From Gymnothorax reevesii (taxonomy: Eukaryota; Chordata; Actinopteri; Anguilliformes; Muraenidae): a stretch of DNA of 64,000 nucleotides. The position numbers and the translations under genes were made by a program. A model generated the notes under the pieces. That model saw nothing but the letters and a program-made list of their open reading frames with translations, was not told the origin of the DNA and searched no databases. Within the stretch, counting starts at the first letter, position 1. Each line of letters opens with the position of its first letter. The DNA lies in assembly GCA_029721435.1 (NCBI GenBank), contig CM056577.1:116000219-116064218 (forward strand), read 5' to 3'. This document shows positions 53,329 to 64,000 of this stretch, in pieces.

Positions 53329-56300
53329 GAGAGAGATGTATTTTTAGAAGATTCTGCTAAATAAGACAACGAAATGTTCAAACAATGACTGTGAACAGCG
53401 TTTAGTTAATCATAGCTGTGAGTCTTTTTTTGTTTGTTCGTTTATGTTTGCTTATTTTGGACTCTTCTGCAGGATATGGGCTGTTTCTTATGGGTTTGGG
53501 CGTGCGATGAGCTGCTCCACTTTAAAGGAGCATGCGGACGTCCCGCTGCGACAGCCCATCTCCTCCCTGTCGCACCGTCCGACCGTCGCCCCCGGCCCAC
53601 CCCGCCCTGCCTCGCACCCCTGCGGCACCTCATCTTTGTCCAACCGCCATGCTCATCTGAGGAGCAGCCTTTCTCTCCTGTTTCCTGTGATTGTCTCCCC
53701 CTGCCGGGGACTGCAGGCAGAGCACCTGACTCAAAGATCTTGGCGTCTGGATGTTCCATCTTTGTTCAGCTGGGGTGGCGGCAGGCGTAGCAGTAGTCTG
53801 TTGCAGTCCGGGGGCCGCTAACGGACCCTTCTTTGAGATTAATCAACCCACTTCCCATAAGAGGGAGCACAGTATGCCACAATTTAGGCCAGAGGTGGGG
53901 TTAGTAGGCCTAACATTTGGTTATGATATGTAACAAGGCAATATAGAGTATATTTGGCTAACGATAATGTTAGCTAACAGTAGGTGTTCTTAAACGCACA
54001 CTAGTGAGTTGGTGAGGAGTTTAAGGACACAACTTCATTGCTTTCAATTGCCAGAAGTGATCATTACCTTAGAATGTCCGATGTCACATTTGTGACCTCA
54101 TTCCCTAAAATTTCAGGCATGGTTCTTTCATTCAACAAAGGAATCAAGCAGCCATCATGTGACCAATCAGATCTTGATACCAAGAGCTTAGCTGGAACAA
54201 GAGGCGCAATCACAGTGTCCTTCAAAACACCCATTATGTTATGTTGTGTCAGATTTTTCTGACATTATCATAGCCCCGTCATCAAGCTAATTGTAAATCA
54301 TTTATCTCATGTTAGCTGAGGCGAGACGGGAGCATTCCGATGGTATACGCCTGTAATCGCCCCGCACCCTCCGCTCTCCAATCTCAGCTGTTTCCATAAA
54401 CACAGACACTGTGAACCGGGGCGGTGGAGCAGCCGCCGTCTACAGAAATGTTTCCCGTTATGAGCTACTTAGACTGGGGAATTTCCATTCTGCCTGTAAA
54501 CAAGAGACTCCCTGTACTGTTCTGTACAGCCTATATCCCACCGAAACAAATGCCCTCTTCCAGTCACTGCAGCGCTTTTACCATTAATCATAAACGTACA
54601 AGATTTTATCTTGCGGTTGAAAATGTCTGCGATCAGTTTAAAGTTTGCAAATATTTTGTTTTGTTATGATTAGTTAATTTCATTCCAGGATTATGTCTTT
54701 TCATTGTCTTGGTTATGCAGTTAGGAGCTGTAATCAGTGAGCTCATGTTAAATGGAAATGTGATGATCTATTGATGATGTCATTGAATCTGGTGAGCAGA
54801 CCTAAACCAAACAAAAATGAATTTACCAAATGTATTCTGATTCTGGATAACTTCAGTACACAAAACCTTCTTCCCCTCTAAACCTATGGCTCAGGGAGTT
54901 TATTTTCCCTCTTGACTGCATTTGAAAGCCTGACGTCATACACTTAGCCCTGTTTTAGGGGCTGAGTACCAAAGGTTTTTTTTAATATACTTAGGACATT
55001 GATGTCTACAGCAGCCCATAGAACGACATAGTATAACACAGCGAAATTTTATACCCCAATAGGGTCAGTTAACCATAGAGTCGTTGTGGCGAGACCTCCT
55101 GTCTAATATTGGCATGTAAATGCTCCAAGCATTTGTGGACTAAACTAAACCACATTGCAGTTCAGCAGGGGAACAAACTTTTTAATAAAGAGGTTCCAGC
55201 TAAACAATGGCCGCAAAAATCATTTCCAAGGTTTGTACAATGAACCATATAAAAACAGGAGCCAACAGTTCCCTTCACTGCACTCCTGTCTTTTCTTTGC
55301 TGAAAAAACTTTTTATACCAGAGATTTAATTTGTTCTATAGCTCAGGTATTTCATCAGAAATGCTCTAAAGAATAGATGTTCTTCAATTTTCTATTATTT
55401 CTGAGCATATCGAACATTATACACTCAGTGTCCAAGGCTGCCATATTGTCTCTCAGCCAACAGACAGCAGACCCTGCCGAGCCTCTGAGATTCTGTTTGC
55501 AGCTTTAATATCTTGTGATTTAACTATCAGTAATATTGAGATAGAAGATGCCTGAACACAACCGAACTCTGATCAGTGAGATGCTGCCTCTCCCAGCCAT
55601 ATCCCTGGAGTCCCAGCCCACTGCTCTCCCTCGAAAGAAACCCCCACACTGCTGGCCTATTCTCAGAAGGCCACTTCAGTGCCCACCCATCCGAGCACCG
55701 CTGTGGCCCCTTCTCCCAGATTAACTCTGATGAGTGTAGATTTTTTTTTTTCTTTCCTCCTGCAATTCACAGTAAAACCAGCCTCTGTCTCTTACCACCA
55801 CACCAGCCCTTAAGGCCCAGATGCAGAACATCTGAGCAAAACATTGAAAATTTTGAAATATATTCTGTCCCACTTACCAGGAAGCTGTGACAAGAGCGAG
55901 AGAAAAAATGATTTTTCAGACAACTCCAATGTCTGCTTTTGACCCAAAGTTCTCTTCAGTACCATTACTTCAGTACTCAACAAGACACGCTGCATCCGTT
56001 TGAGTTGATGCCCCCAATTAAATCATCTGAAGACGCCTGAAAACACATTTCCTGATAAGAGTATTAGATCACAAATCAATCGGTTTCTGACCGTTCTCCT
56101 TTTGTCCTGTGAGCCAGTTTGGAAAGATTTGAATGAGATTCCCTCTCATTTGAGCTTGAAGCCCACATGCAACCCATCTCTACACCACTCAATAAACGTA
56201 AGCTCATCCCAACTTTTCAATGAGTTATTTAATGTGATTCCAGTATTCTTTAAGTTACTAACAACTATTTAGCCACCAGTATTGTCCCTGCCTGCTTCAA

Positions 56301-56690
56301 ACACACAGCAGTTCAGTTCCTCCTCACAAATGCACACCTGGACACCAGAATACTAAATGACTTCTGTCCCATCTCCAAACTATCTTTCCTGTCTTTCTGA
56401 AGTTTTAGAGGAAGCGGTTCCTCTCTGAGCTTGCTGAGAGTGTGAATTACAACGGAAATATCTGGTGTCTGCCTTCTTGTAGAAGAATGATGTGAATGAT
56501 GGCTTATTTTGATTGAGGCACAACATCGTGAGGTGAGAACTTGTTTGATTCTTGGGCCTATAAAGGTATCCCATGTTTCCTACTCATGCTAAAGAACCGC
56601 TGACTGGCAGCCTACCAGCAATTCATAGAACCACAGTTACTACTATGCAGTCGAAAAGCATTTGCCACCTTCCTAATTACCTGGCCCCTC
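53329..56690. other. No gene recognised; GC-rich block at 53500-53800
   Basis: The GC-rich block has overlapping open frames on both strands (53434-53821), none with a recognised domain. It follows CTTCTGCAG at 53465-53473, a good acceptor shape, so an unknown exon is possible but unsupported. The rest is AT-rich without features. Confidence 0.3.
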
Positions 56691-56692
56691 CC

Positions 56693-56694
<2 letters not shown>

Positions 56695-56740
<46 letters not shown>
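56695..56740. repeat. (GT)23 microsatellite
   Basis: Pure GT run just left of a Tc1-like element. Confidence 0.97.
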
Positions 56741-56742
<2 letters not shown>

Positions 56743-56784
56743 CTGTCAGTCTGTCTATCAGCCCGTGGCTGGGGCCAGGTCTGC

Positions 56785-58243
56785 TATCTCTGATTGCCTT
56801 GTTTCTTCTATTTTGCCTGTTTATCACAGTTGAATGTTTCAGATCACCAAAGTAATTTTAATATTGGACAAAGATAACTCATGCAAACACAAGAAGCAAT
56901 TTTTAAATTATAATTAAATTTCTTGAAGGAAAAAAACCAATCTAACCCTACCTGCTTGGATTGGTAATTGCCTTTTAAAAAAGGTATTTGCCTTTTTTAG
57001 TACCAAATCAAATAATTCAAGTTCATCTGATAACTGGGTTCAATTTCTCCAGACACAGCCATGCATGATTACTGCCAGCCCTTTTGAATCTAAACATCAC
57101 TGAAATAGAACCTGTCTGGCACTGTGGAGTTAGCAAAAAGCGGCACATGGTGCCGCACTCTAAAGAAATTCAAGCACTGATGAGAAACAAGTCAGTTGTC
57201 TCTATCAGTCTGGAAAGGGTTACAAAAGCTGCTTTGAAGGCTCTGGGACTTCAGCCAACCACAGCGAGAGCCCTGACCAGCAAACAGAAAAAACCCGAAA
57301 CGGTGATGAACCTTCCCAGAAATAACCGGCCCACTAAAATTGCTTTGAGTCCATTAATGACTCATTCAGGAGGTCACAAAAGAAGTAAGACTAACATCTA
57401 AAGAACTTCAGGCCCCACTCTCCTCAATATAGGCCAGTGTTCGTGGCTCCACAGTAAGAGAGAGACTGGATGAAAATGGTATCCATGGAAGAGCTGCAAG
57501 TAGAAAACTGCAGCTGAAATGAAAACCAAAATGAAGACAAAGGCTTATCTCCCTATTGCCAAAAAATAACTTGATGACCACCAAGATCTTTTGGATAACG
57601 TTCCAGGGCCTGATAAGTCAAAAGTGGACCTTGTTGGATGACATGCATCCAGTTTTCTGGAATAAAACTAGCATAGCTTTCCACCTTCAGAGCTTCATAC
57701 TATCATTCCAAAGCAGTGGTGGTGTTTGTGTGATGGTCTGGAACTGCTCAGCTGCATCAGGACCTGCCCAACCTGCCATAATAGATACACTGTGTGATGT
57801 GCTCTCTACCAGATAATCCTGAAGGACAACATCTGTCCATCAGTTCATCAAATCAGCGCAGTTTGGTCATGCAGCAGGACAATCATTCAAAGCTCACAAG
57901 CAGGTTCACCACTGAATGGCTCAAAAGAAACAAAATGAATGTTTTGTAGTGGCCCAGACAATGTCCAGACACAAATTTGATTGAGATGCTGTGGGATGAC
58001 CTTAAACAGGCAGGTCATGCTTGAAAAACCCTAAATCACTTGATTTAAAGCAAAAAAAAAAGTGGGCCAAAGTTTCTCTTTAGCGATGCAGTAAACTCAT
58101 TTCCAATCAATGTAAACGTTGTTTCTTCCAAAAATGGCACAACCAGCAATCAGGTTAAGGGGGGGATTATTTACAGTTTGGTGATCTGAAACATTTAAAA
58201 TACAAGAAATCAAGTCGGGGGCGGAATACTGATTACTGCACTG
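56785..58243 (+). mobile_element. Tc1-like transposon, dead + strand copy (local family D)
   Basis: The left part TTGTTTCTTCTATTTTGCCTG and TTGAATGTTTCAGATCACC matches the left end of family D, though the outermost bases are lost. The right end GGGGGCGGAATACTGATTAC and ACTG precedes TA (58244-58245). The interior carries the family's order in the sense direction (compare the reverse copy at 15481-17018). Confidence 0.82.
57084..58030 (+). pseudogene. Tc1-like transposase remnant, family D
   Basis: The first piece (57084-57401) encodes VPHSKEIQALMRNKSVVSIS and ALKALGLQPTTARALTSKQK, the first helix-turn-helix, then VMNLPRNNRPTKIALSPLMT with a decayed G-R-P-x hook. DNA-level traces of the remaining blocks follow: GTGTGATGGTCTGGAACTGC (57728-57747, V-M-V-W-N), CAGCAGGACAATCATTC (57872-57888, Q-Q-D-N) and GGCCCAGACAATGTCCAGAC before a TTTGATTGAG (57977-57986, L-I-E: glutamate). 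Frameshifts separate them. Inactive. Confidence 0.78.
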
Positions 58244-58245
58244 TA

Positions 58246-60489
58246 TCTAACTCATGACCCCCCCCCCCTCCAGCTCCTCTGAGTTCACTACAAACAAACT
58301 GGAGCAGTGTGTCAGTCACAAAACAAGCAGATCAGAGCCGATCCACACACAATGCCCAACCTTATTCCACCATCTTAACCAGCTTTGACTAGAAAGACTG
58401 GCTTTGAAACTCAACAAAACCATTTGCGAGCTATGCACAAAGTTTGATCCACCTTTTCAATCCCAAAAGCTTTAATTGCTTTAATTAAAGTTATTTTTCC
58501 CAGTAGCGTATATCTTGTATAGCAAGTGGCTGCTACATTTCTGTAAAAAGTAAATTGAAGGATAAACATCACTCTAATCCTTTCATTCCTTCCCCAGCCA
58601 CCATTCAGTACTGGTGTGTGTTTTATAGATTTAAACCCCAGCTGACCCTGGTTAGGCCATACAGCACGTGCCCCGCCATCCCATCTGTTTTCTCGCGGAA
58701 GTGGCGACGTGCCTCAGGAGAGATGAGGGTTTGGCCAGCCTGTGTTATTGACAGAGAGGGTTTCGCCCTCTCTATTCATCATTGTGTCTGGCCTGTGTTT
58801 GAGCCCCCTGGCAAACGCCCGCAGGACGTGAGCACAATGCGGGAGGGCGAGGGTCGTGGGGACGACGGGCAGAGTGGACGAACGGCGCGAGGTGTAATCA
58901 GAGCATGGGAGGCGTCTTACCGCTCTGCCAACCTTTGTCAGTATGATAAAGACAGATAAAAGACCGGAGAGCATTGTAAATAATGACAGCCTTTTAAACC
59001 TTTGAAGAGTAGGTTCTTTGGAATGTTTCTGTCTCAAAATTCTAAGTCTGTGTTCAAGAACTCCATTCCTTTCAGTTACCGCGGTGATTGTGACATCAGC
59101 ATTAGAATGTTCTCTCTACATTCTCATCACATTTTATCATACACGTGATTACGCTAAAGAGCGGAGTTTGCCTTTCCTTCAGGATAACTGGAGAGGTGTT
59201 TCTCTGGCCTTCCCCATCTCACCCCAGTGGCCAGTCCCTCTTCTCCATACAGCACTCCAGCTGCCAGTTTGGATCTGGGGCTGGATTTATTTAAATCTGA
59301 TCCAGAGACCTAGTGCTTATTCATTACTTCTTCATTTATGGTACTATGGAAGAAAGCTCCCTGAGGTGCAATGCAATGCCTTCCATGTGGTACAATAGGG
59401 CTGTTATTAAATGTCCGGCTTTTTTTTTGGGATATCTCATATTTCTGCCAAAAATAGGTTATCTAGTTTGGGACACCCTTTGTTTCATATTTCCGGCAAC
59501 TGTACCAACTATTTATGAAATACTGCACGCAACTCGCACAAGAAAATGGAAAAAAAAAGACCAAAATTGCTGAAGTATGAGATTGTTGGTAATAATGTAC
59601 TAATTAGCAGAAGAGTCCAAGAAAATAAAGATCTGTTTTGTGTTTTCATCCACTCATAAACTCAGCTGATTTCACTAATTAGTTGTACCTCCTGGCTGAT
59701 GATTGGTGCTTTTTTCAAGGCCCTTCATTCTGAGCCTGGATTTTTATACTTCTGCTAATTTCAGGTCACATGGTTACTGTGTGCTGAAAATGTTACCGAT
59801 CAGAGAAATAATCATGAGACTTTTTTAGACGATACTTAGTTTCATAAAAAAAACTAAGTTTTTTGTTTCTCATAGTACTGCACGCCTGCTTGTTTGAAAT
59901 TACTTGACGATTATTGACAATTGAAGTGCCTGTACTTGATGAACAAATCTTCAAATTATTCAAATGATCATGATCTCATGCTGACTTTTATTTTACTGAA
60001 TTAAATAATAACATAAATTTGATTTTAAATTTAGACCCAAGACTGAAATAACGATTGCGATTGACAGTTTTTTAGAGTAACGTGTGACTCGTGCAGCGAA
60101 AGTAGCGTCAGGAATTAAGACTGAGGATTTGGCAGTGATTGGTGGTACCAGAAGTCCCAGATTTAGCTCTATCACAGTACAACTGATGAGACGGCGAGAA
60201 GTGCTGGGAAGTTTACTGGTGACCCAGGGTACATTAAGACAAAGGGTCTGGCCTCATTACAGTTTTTTGTTCTGTTTTTAATGCGCCTCCTGTCGCCTGT
60301 GCAGGAAGCTGCAGTTTAATAGTCAGACCAGGCTGCCCTGGATGTCAGGAGATAAAACCATAGCAACAGCGGGAGGCAGGTAAGGGCTTTCTAATAACAA
60401 AAAATATTTTAAAAAATCATAACTAATAAATATTTGTCTGCGTACTTTTACTCAAAAATTTTATATCCCAACAGAATGGGGAAAGTTTT
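58246..60489. other. No gene recognised
   Basis: A C run lies at 58258-58268. The block 58640-58930 is GC-rich with CpGs, and its open frames on both strands are unrecognised. The section 59590-59960 may include an old dispersed repeat. No exon could be supported. Confidence 0.35.
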
Positions 60490-61010
60490 GGGAAGTCAGG
60501 ACATTTTCGCCAGTCCTCATAACTACAAAGGAAAATTGTGACTTAATAGTTAAGTTTAGGGGTAAGGTAATAATTAGGGGTAGGTTACGGTTAAGGCAAA
60601 AGTTTGGGTTAGACATACATTAGTTTCCACTTTGTAAATGCTGTAGAGGTACACAAAGAATAAATGGAAGTCAATGTAATATAGCATAGAGGTCAGAGTT
60701 GGGTCCAAGTACCAAGTACTTGGATCCAATTCTTGACAGTACTTGAACCCAACTCTGATAGAGGTACAAGGATGTATTTGTGGGTTTGTATAAATTTCCT
60801 TGTGACAACAAACTTCTAAGAAAACACAAAGTTATAAGGACATTTGGGGTTATGAGAACATTTTGGCAGGTTCTCGCAGATTTCAAAAGATTACGGCTAA
60901 CTGATTGCAGTTGGGTTAACAGTTATGTTTAGGGTTAGGTTAAATTTAGGGTAAGGCAAAAGGTGCACGGAATGATTTTAAGTCAATGCAATGTCCTCAC
61001 AAGTATAGCT
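60490..61010 (+). repeat. GT-linked dispersed repeat, two successive copies
   Basis: TTTAGGGGTAAGGTAATAATT and GGTTACGGTTAAGGCAAAAG at 60553-60604 with GGAAGTCAATGTAATATAGC (60666-60685), then again TTTAGGGTTAGGTTAAATTT, GGGTAAGGCAAAAGGTGCAC and AAGTCAATGCAATGTCCTCA (60928-61000), show the same order of phrases as at 7900-8310. A 64-bp miniature element is inserted in the first copy. Confidence 0.65.
60694..60757. mobile_element. 64-bp hAT-type miniature element with perfect 8-bp duplication
   Basis: CAGAGTTGGGTCCAAGTACC at the left and AGTACTTGAACCCAACTCTG at the right are inverted repeats that cover most of the element. ATAGAGGT occurs exactly on both sides (60686-60693 and 60758-60765). 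It is the shortest complete transposable element in the window. Confidence 0.9.
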
Positions 61011-61014
61011 ATTC

Positions 61015-61062
61015 AGCGTGTGGGTGTGTGTGTGTGCGTGTGCGTGTGTGTGTGTGGGTGCA

Positions 61063-61094
<32 letters not shown>

Positions 61095-61150
61095 CGTGTG
61101 TGTGTGTGGGTGCGTGTGCATGTGCGTGTGCTCGCGCGCGCCTGTGCTTG
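61015..61150. repeat. GT-rich microsatellite region
   Basis: GT and GC alternation with several pure (GT) cores over about 135 bases. Confidence 0.95.
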
Positions 61151-61689
61151 TGTACTGATAAAGGAACCCAATGTGAATAAAAACATGCAAAGTTCACCTG
61201 TTCTCTTCCGGTATGCAGTAAGTAGTGCCTGATAGGTTTCCTGTTTTTAAGACCTCGGTCACACATCCAGCAGATCATGGTTTTTCCCAAAATGCATTTG
61301 GCCAGGAGCTCACAAAAGGTACATTTGGTAGAACTGAAGGGTGAGTGTCCTCATGGATGAGTGTCAGAGTTCCAAGGGTCCTGGATGTTCATGCAGCTTC
61401 AGAAAAAGTCTATTTTTTATACCAACTGATCGTCAGAGCAGTTGACCTTGGGGCATTTCCCCAGTCCTTTCCAAATCACCCTAACAAATTTGACATAAAC
61501 TCAAAGCGCAGTCACGTCCCGGACCGTCATTCTGTGATGCTTTCTGCTCGAGCATCGCTGCATAACAAAAATAGAGCCTTTAGGCGTCCTTCTTTGATGT
61601 CGTTGCTAAAACAAACCCCTATCCCTAACCCTTAACCCTGTCCTGAACCCTGAGCCTAAATGTCAACGATGAGAGTGTGTTGAAACTCC

Positions 61690-61870
61690 ATCACACACAA
61701 ACACACACACGCGCGCTTCTGTAACTATACGTGTGAGGACATTGTACTGACTAAATTATGTGTAATCATAACTATAACCATAACTTCATCCAACATACTA
61801 TTAAACAGGAAACCTCTGTCAGGATGTCCTCGCAACTCCAAATGTTCTCTCAACATCCTTGGTTTCTCAA
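61690..61870 (-). repeat. GT-linked dispersed repeat, inverted copy
   Basis: The stretch begins with a CA-rich tract (61693-61712), then GTGAGGACATTGTACTGACT (61732-61751), ATAACTATAACCATAACTTC and ending with TCCTCGCAACTCCAAATG; these are the inverted phrases of the family at 60490-61010. CCCTAACCCTTAACCCTG at 61623-61640 is a TTAGGG-like word just before it. Confidence 0.5.
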
Positions 61871-61899
61871 TGGTTGGTTGTCATAAGTATATCTATACA

Positions 61900-61980
61900 C
61901 CCCCCCCACAAACACACACAGACACACATACATGCTTTCACATGCGCACACTCACACACACATACACGCACATGCACCTT

Positions 61981-62031
<51 letters not shown>
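61900..62031. repeat. (CA)n microsatellite region
   Basis: C-rich start (61901-61908) followed by CA-rich DNA with a pure CA run at 61990-62030. Confidence 0.96.
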
Positions 62032-63189
62032 GATACCCCTGTATCTGTCCTCCCATCCAAAGTTTTGAAATTTAAATTACGCCCCAGCTGGTGTCTTGCC
62101 CCACATGTTATCATATTTCCTGCAAAGTTTTTGTTTAGTGACTAGTTACATCCATATTCTAAGTCAAATCAAATTACCCTTATTCATGGAGCACAAATTA
62201 TCCAGAATGTGGAGCTCATTGTGCTTTGCGAGGCACACGAGCGAGCAGAACAAAAGTTTCGCCAGCAAACACCCACGTACGGTCAATTACTGGCCACTGC
62301 CAGGCATTTCCTCTATTCTCTCTAGAAAAAAGGAGTTCTAAAAATATGCAAACAAAGACTTCGCTAATGTTAAAACACTGACCTGTCAGCTGCTCCCACA
62401 TGATAGATTGCTTTTTATTTTAATTTTGCTCGGTGCTGACTGGTACTGCTTTGTTTTCTATGATCAGGCCCGACTGCCTGAAATACGAGTCCCATCGAAG
62501 CACAAGGGCTGGGCTTCTTCCTTAAGGCGCCCCATAACCTTGAAAATCACCCCCCTCCCCTTAACTGTCTGCACCTCTGAATTATCATCTACACCAGCTA
62601 GCGAGTGTTGATTGGCCCACAGTCAGGCTGTGCGGCCCTGCGGCTTCAGTAGCTGGGAGCCCCAGTCGAGGGTAGAGAACCCGGGTTCAGGAGGTGAAGG
62701 TCCCCTCCAGTATTATGTTCTAATGAGCTTCATTTGTTATTCAGCACAAAGCTCCAGCCAGGTGGTGAAGTGCATCAGGGAAATCAGCACGGGTGGATAA
62801 AACATTTACACTTGGAGTCTCCTCCATCCATCCCCAGCAAACTACTGCATTATACAGCCAAAGGCATAAATACTTCACTGAAACATCATTAAATTACGCA
62901 GGAAAGAACCATTATTAAATTGACTCTGAGGTTATTATTGAATTTTGAGTGACTTGGTCAGCTTGGTATTGACCTTCATTTGAGGGTAAAGCTATTTAAA
63001 TCTGTTAAACCATTCTGTAGAACATATATACCCTTTCACCCCCCTCACTATAACTGGTGGTTGCATTGAAACTAATTGGAGTTGGGGGGGGGGCATGTCC
63101 TGAAAGGGCAAAAATTTCCAAGTCATGCAGGGGAATTGTATGAACATGCCCTCAGATGAAAAATGAAATTCTGTCGTTTTTTAAATTTA
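62032..63189. other. No gene seen; G run at 63085-63094
   Basis: No exon supported in this kilobase. Short frames (62216-62401, 62408-62800) are unrecognised. Confidence 0.4.
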
Positions 63190-63790
63190 TTAATTTTTTT
63201 TATGTAACCCTTATTTAGCCAGGGAAACCCACTGAGACTGAGGTCTCATTTTCAATGGTGCCCTGGTTACATAGAACACATTTCACAATCATAGAACAAG
63301 ACGACAATAAAACAAAAAAACAATTTCAAGAAAAATCAGCAATAAGAAGACAGTAAAACATCAGTACTTAAAACATTCACATACCTCAACATCAAGCTCA
63401 TGAAACAAATTTTTGAATGTGCTCAATGAGACAAAGGTATTTACCGTAGTTCAGCAGTCTCCTGGAACTTATTCCAGGCGCTAGGTACACAATAGCTAAA
63501 TGTCGTTTTTCCCAGTTCATATTTGACTTGAGACATCTCAAGGACAAGCCAATCCTGAAATCTTGCCTGATAGGGATTGGAACGCCATGCAGTGAGAGAT
63601 GTTAAGTAATTGGGTGGCTTTGAAAAGATAGCTTCATACGCATGCAAAAGTAAATGCTTCCTTCTCCTAGCAGCCAGGGATGGCCCAATCCACTGCCTGG
63701 TAGAGGTTACAATGATGTGTTTTGAAGTGATCGCCAGTAATAAAACAAAGGGCTGCATGATAAACAGTATCAAGCTGTTTCAAGGTGGTC
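63190..63790 (-). mobile_element. 3' end of a LINE (non-LTR retrotransposon), reverse strand
   Basis: On the reverse strand the last part of an ORF2-type frame (63773-63441) is followed by a 3' UTR and an A/T-rich tail at about 63180-63205 (TAAAAAAAATTAATAAATTT). The 3' UTR includes GACCTCAGTCTCAGTGGG. The upstream body is missing: homology ends near 63790, so the copy is 5'-truncated, as is common for LINE insertions. Confidence 0.72.
63441..63780 (-). pseudogene. LINE reverse-transcriptase C-terminal remnant
   Basis: Reading from about 63780 downwards: KQLDTVYHAALCFITG and THHCNLYQAVDWAIPGC, then a stop, correspond to the fish LINE phrase with L-D-x-V-Y-H-x-A-L-R-F-I-T-G and T-H-H-C-x-L-Y. 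In a neighbouring frame AWRSNPYQARFQDWLVLEMS and LGKTTFSYCVPSAWNKFQET match the usual C-terminal tail (S-P-Y-x-x-R-S-Q-D-W-L and F-S-Y-x-A-P-x-x-W-N-K-L-Q). The shift and stop between them show that it is dead. The domain lies after the polymerase core. Likely an L2/CR1-type family; the exact clade is uncertain. Confidence 0.75.
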
Positions 63791-64000
63791 CTATCAGTGC
63801 ATACAAGCCAATTCATTCCAAATCCAATCAAAAGATCAGAGATTTAGAATTTATAAATGACAATTTTCTGTGTGTGTCAGTGAGGTTTTTAGTAAAGCGT
63901 TCACCCATTTATGGCTCATTGTATATGAGACAGCAGGGCAAAGCTGAGTAAGCAACAAGACACTGTCCCAGATCCCTGAAAATGAACCAGTCTCCTCTTT
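63791..64000. other. No gene seen at the right edge
   Basis: Unique-looking DNA beyond the LINE end; nothing supported. Confidence 0.45.

Noticed and set aside
53434..53821. Overlapping open frames of 105-125 residues in a GC-rich block, with a good acceptor-like CTGCAG
   Set aside because: Frames are open in three phases and on both strands because of base composition. No family was recognised and no matching donor or partner exon was found.
58555..59037. Open frames of 107 and 134 residues on opposite strands
   Set aside because: GC-rich composition effect; no domain, no conserved motif and no splice partner.
61009..62068. His/Thr and Cys/Val repeat proteins on both strands
   Set aside because: Translations of CA/GT microsatellites.

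Overview
The window is vertebrate nuclear DNA, almost certainly from a ray-finned (teleost) fish. The main evidence is one split gene that I recognise, tmem170b, lying in a background of repeats typical of teleosts: many Tc1/mariner elements in the DD34E class, hAT-type miniature elements with 8-bp target duplications, a piggyBac derivative, fish SINE and LINE tails, and many CA/GT microsatellites. Nothing bacterial or viral was seen. The species cannot be fixed from the sequence alone.

Layout. Bases 1-30360 hold no exon that I recognise. They carry a SINE tail (590-745), a dead Tc1 copy (1757-2972), microsatellites, a decayed 22-bp-type tandem array (4330-4640), two hAT miniature elements (6171-6371, 6831-7005), a repeat rich in nuclear-receptor half-sites (12270-12610) abutting a foldback element (12623-13135), a possible conserved non-coding element (13880-14110), a reverse-strand Tc1 copy (15481-17018), a second decayed tandem array (18963-19331), a Tc1 copy interrupted by a 280-bp element (22568-24288), and a Tc1 fragment interrupted by a foldback (28240-29500).

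The gene tmem170b runs on the + strand from a CpG-rich first exon (coding 30636-30726) through exon 2 (43151-43321) to exon 3 (44367-44497). The spliced product is 130 residues with three membrane segments. Its 12.4-kb first intron is a transposon graveyard, but it also contains two Tc1-like elements with uninterrupted transposases (34263-35886 and 40991-42508), both in the sense direction. A third, old Tc1 copy (36211-40290) has been hit by a second Tc1 copy, which itself carries a 400-bp near-perfect hairpin, and by a piggyBac derivative.

The most unusual part is the splice architecture of tmem170b. A 52-bp tandem array (12 units, 42527-43150) ends exactly at exon 2, and each unit copies the exon-2 acceptor plus about 18 bases of coding exon, so the gene has a ladder of decoy acceptors that all lead to an immediate stop codon. 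Exon 2 is followed within 20 bases by a 20-bp pyrimidine-rich minisatellite without indels (43341-43995), and the exon-3 acceptor lies only six bases after a GT microsatellite. Every internal splice site of the gene therefore sits in or beside unstable repeat DNA.

From 44.5 kb to the end there is a probable long 3' UTR (possible poly(A) signal at 53108), two SINE copies, one of them split by a nearly intact Tc1 copy at 47275-48884, another Tc1 copy (56785-58243), a 64-bp hAT miniature element with a perfect 8-bp duplication (60694-60757), GT-linked repeats, and the 3' end of a LINE on the reverse strand (63190-63790).
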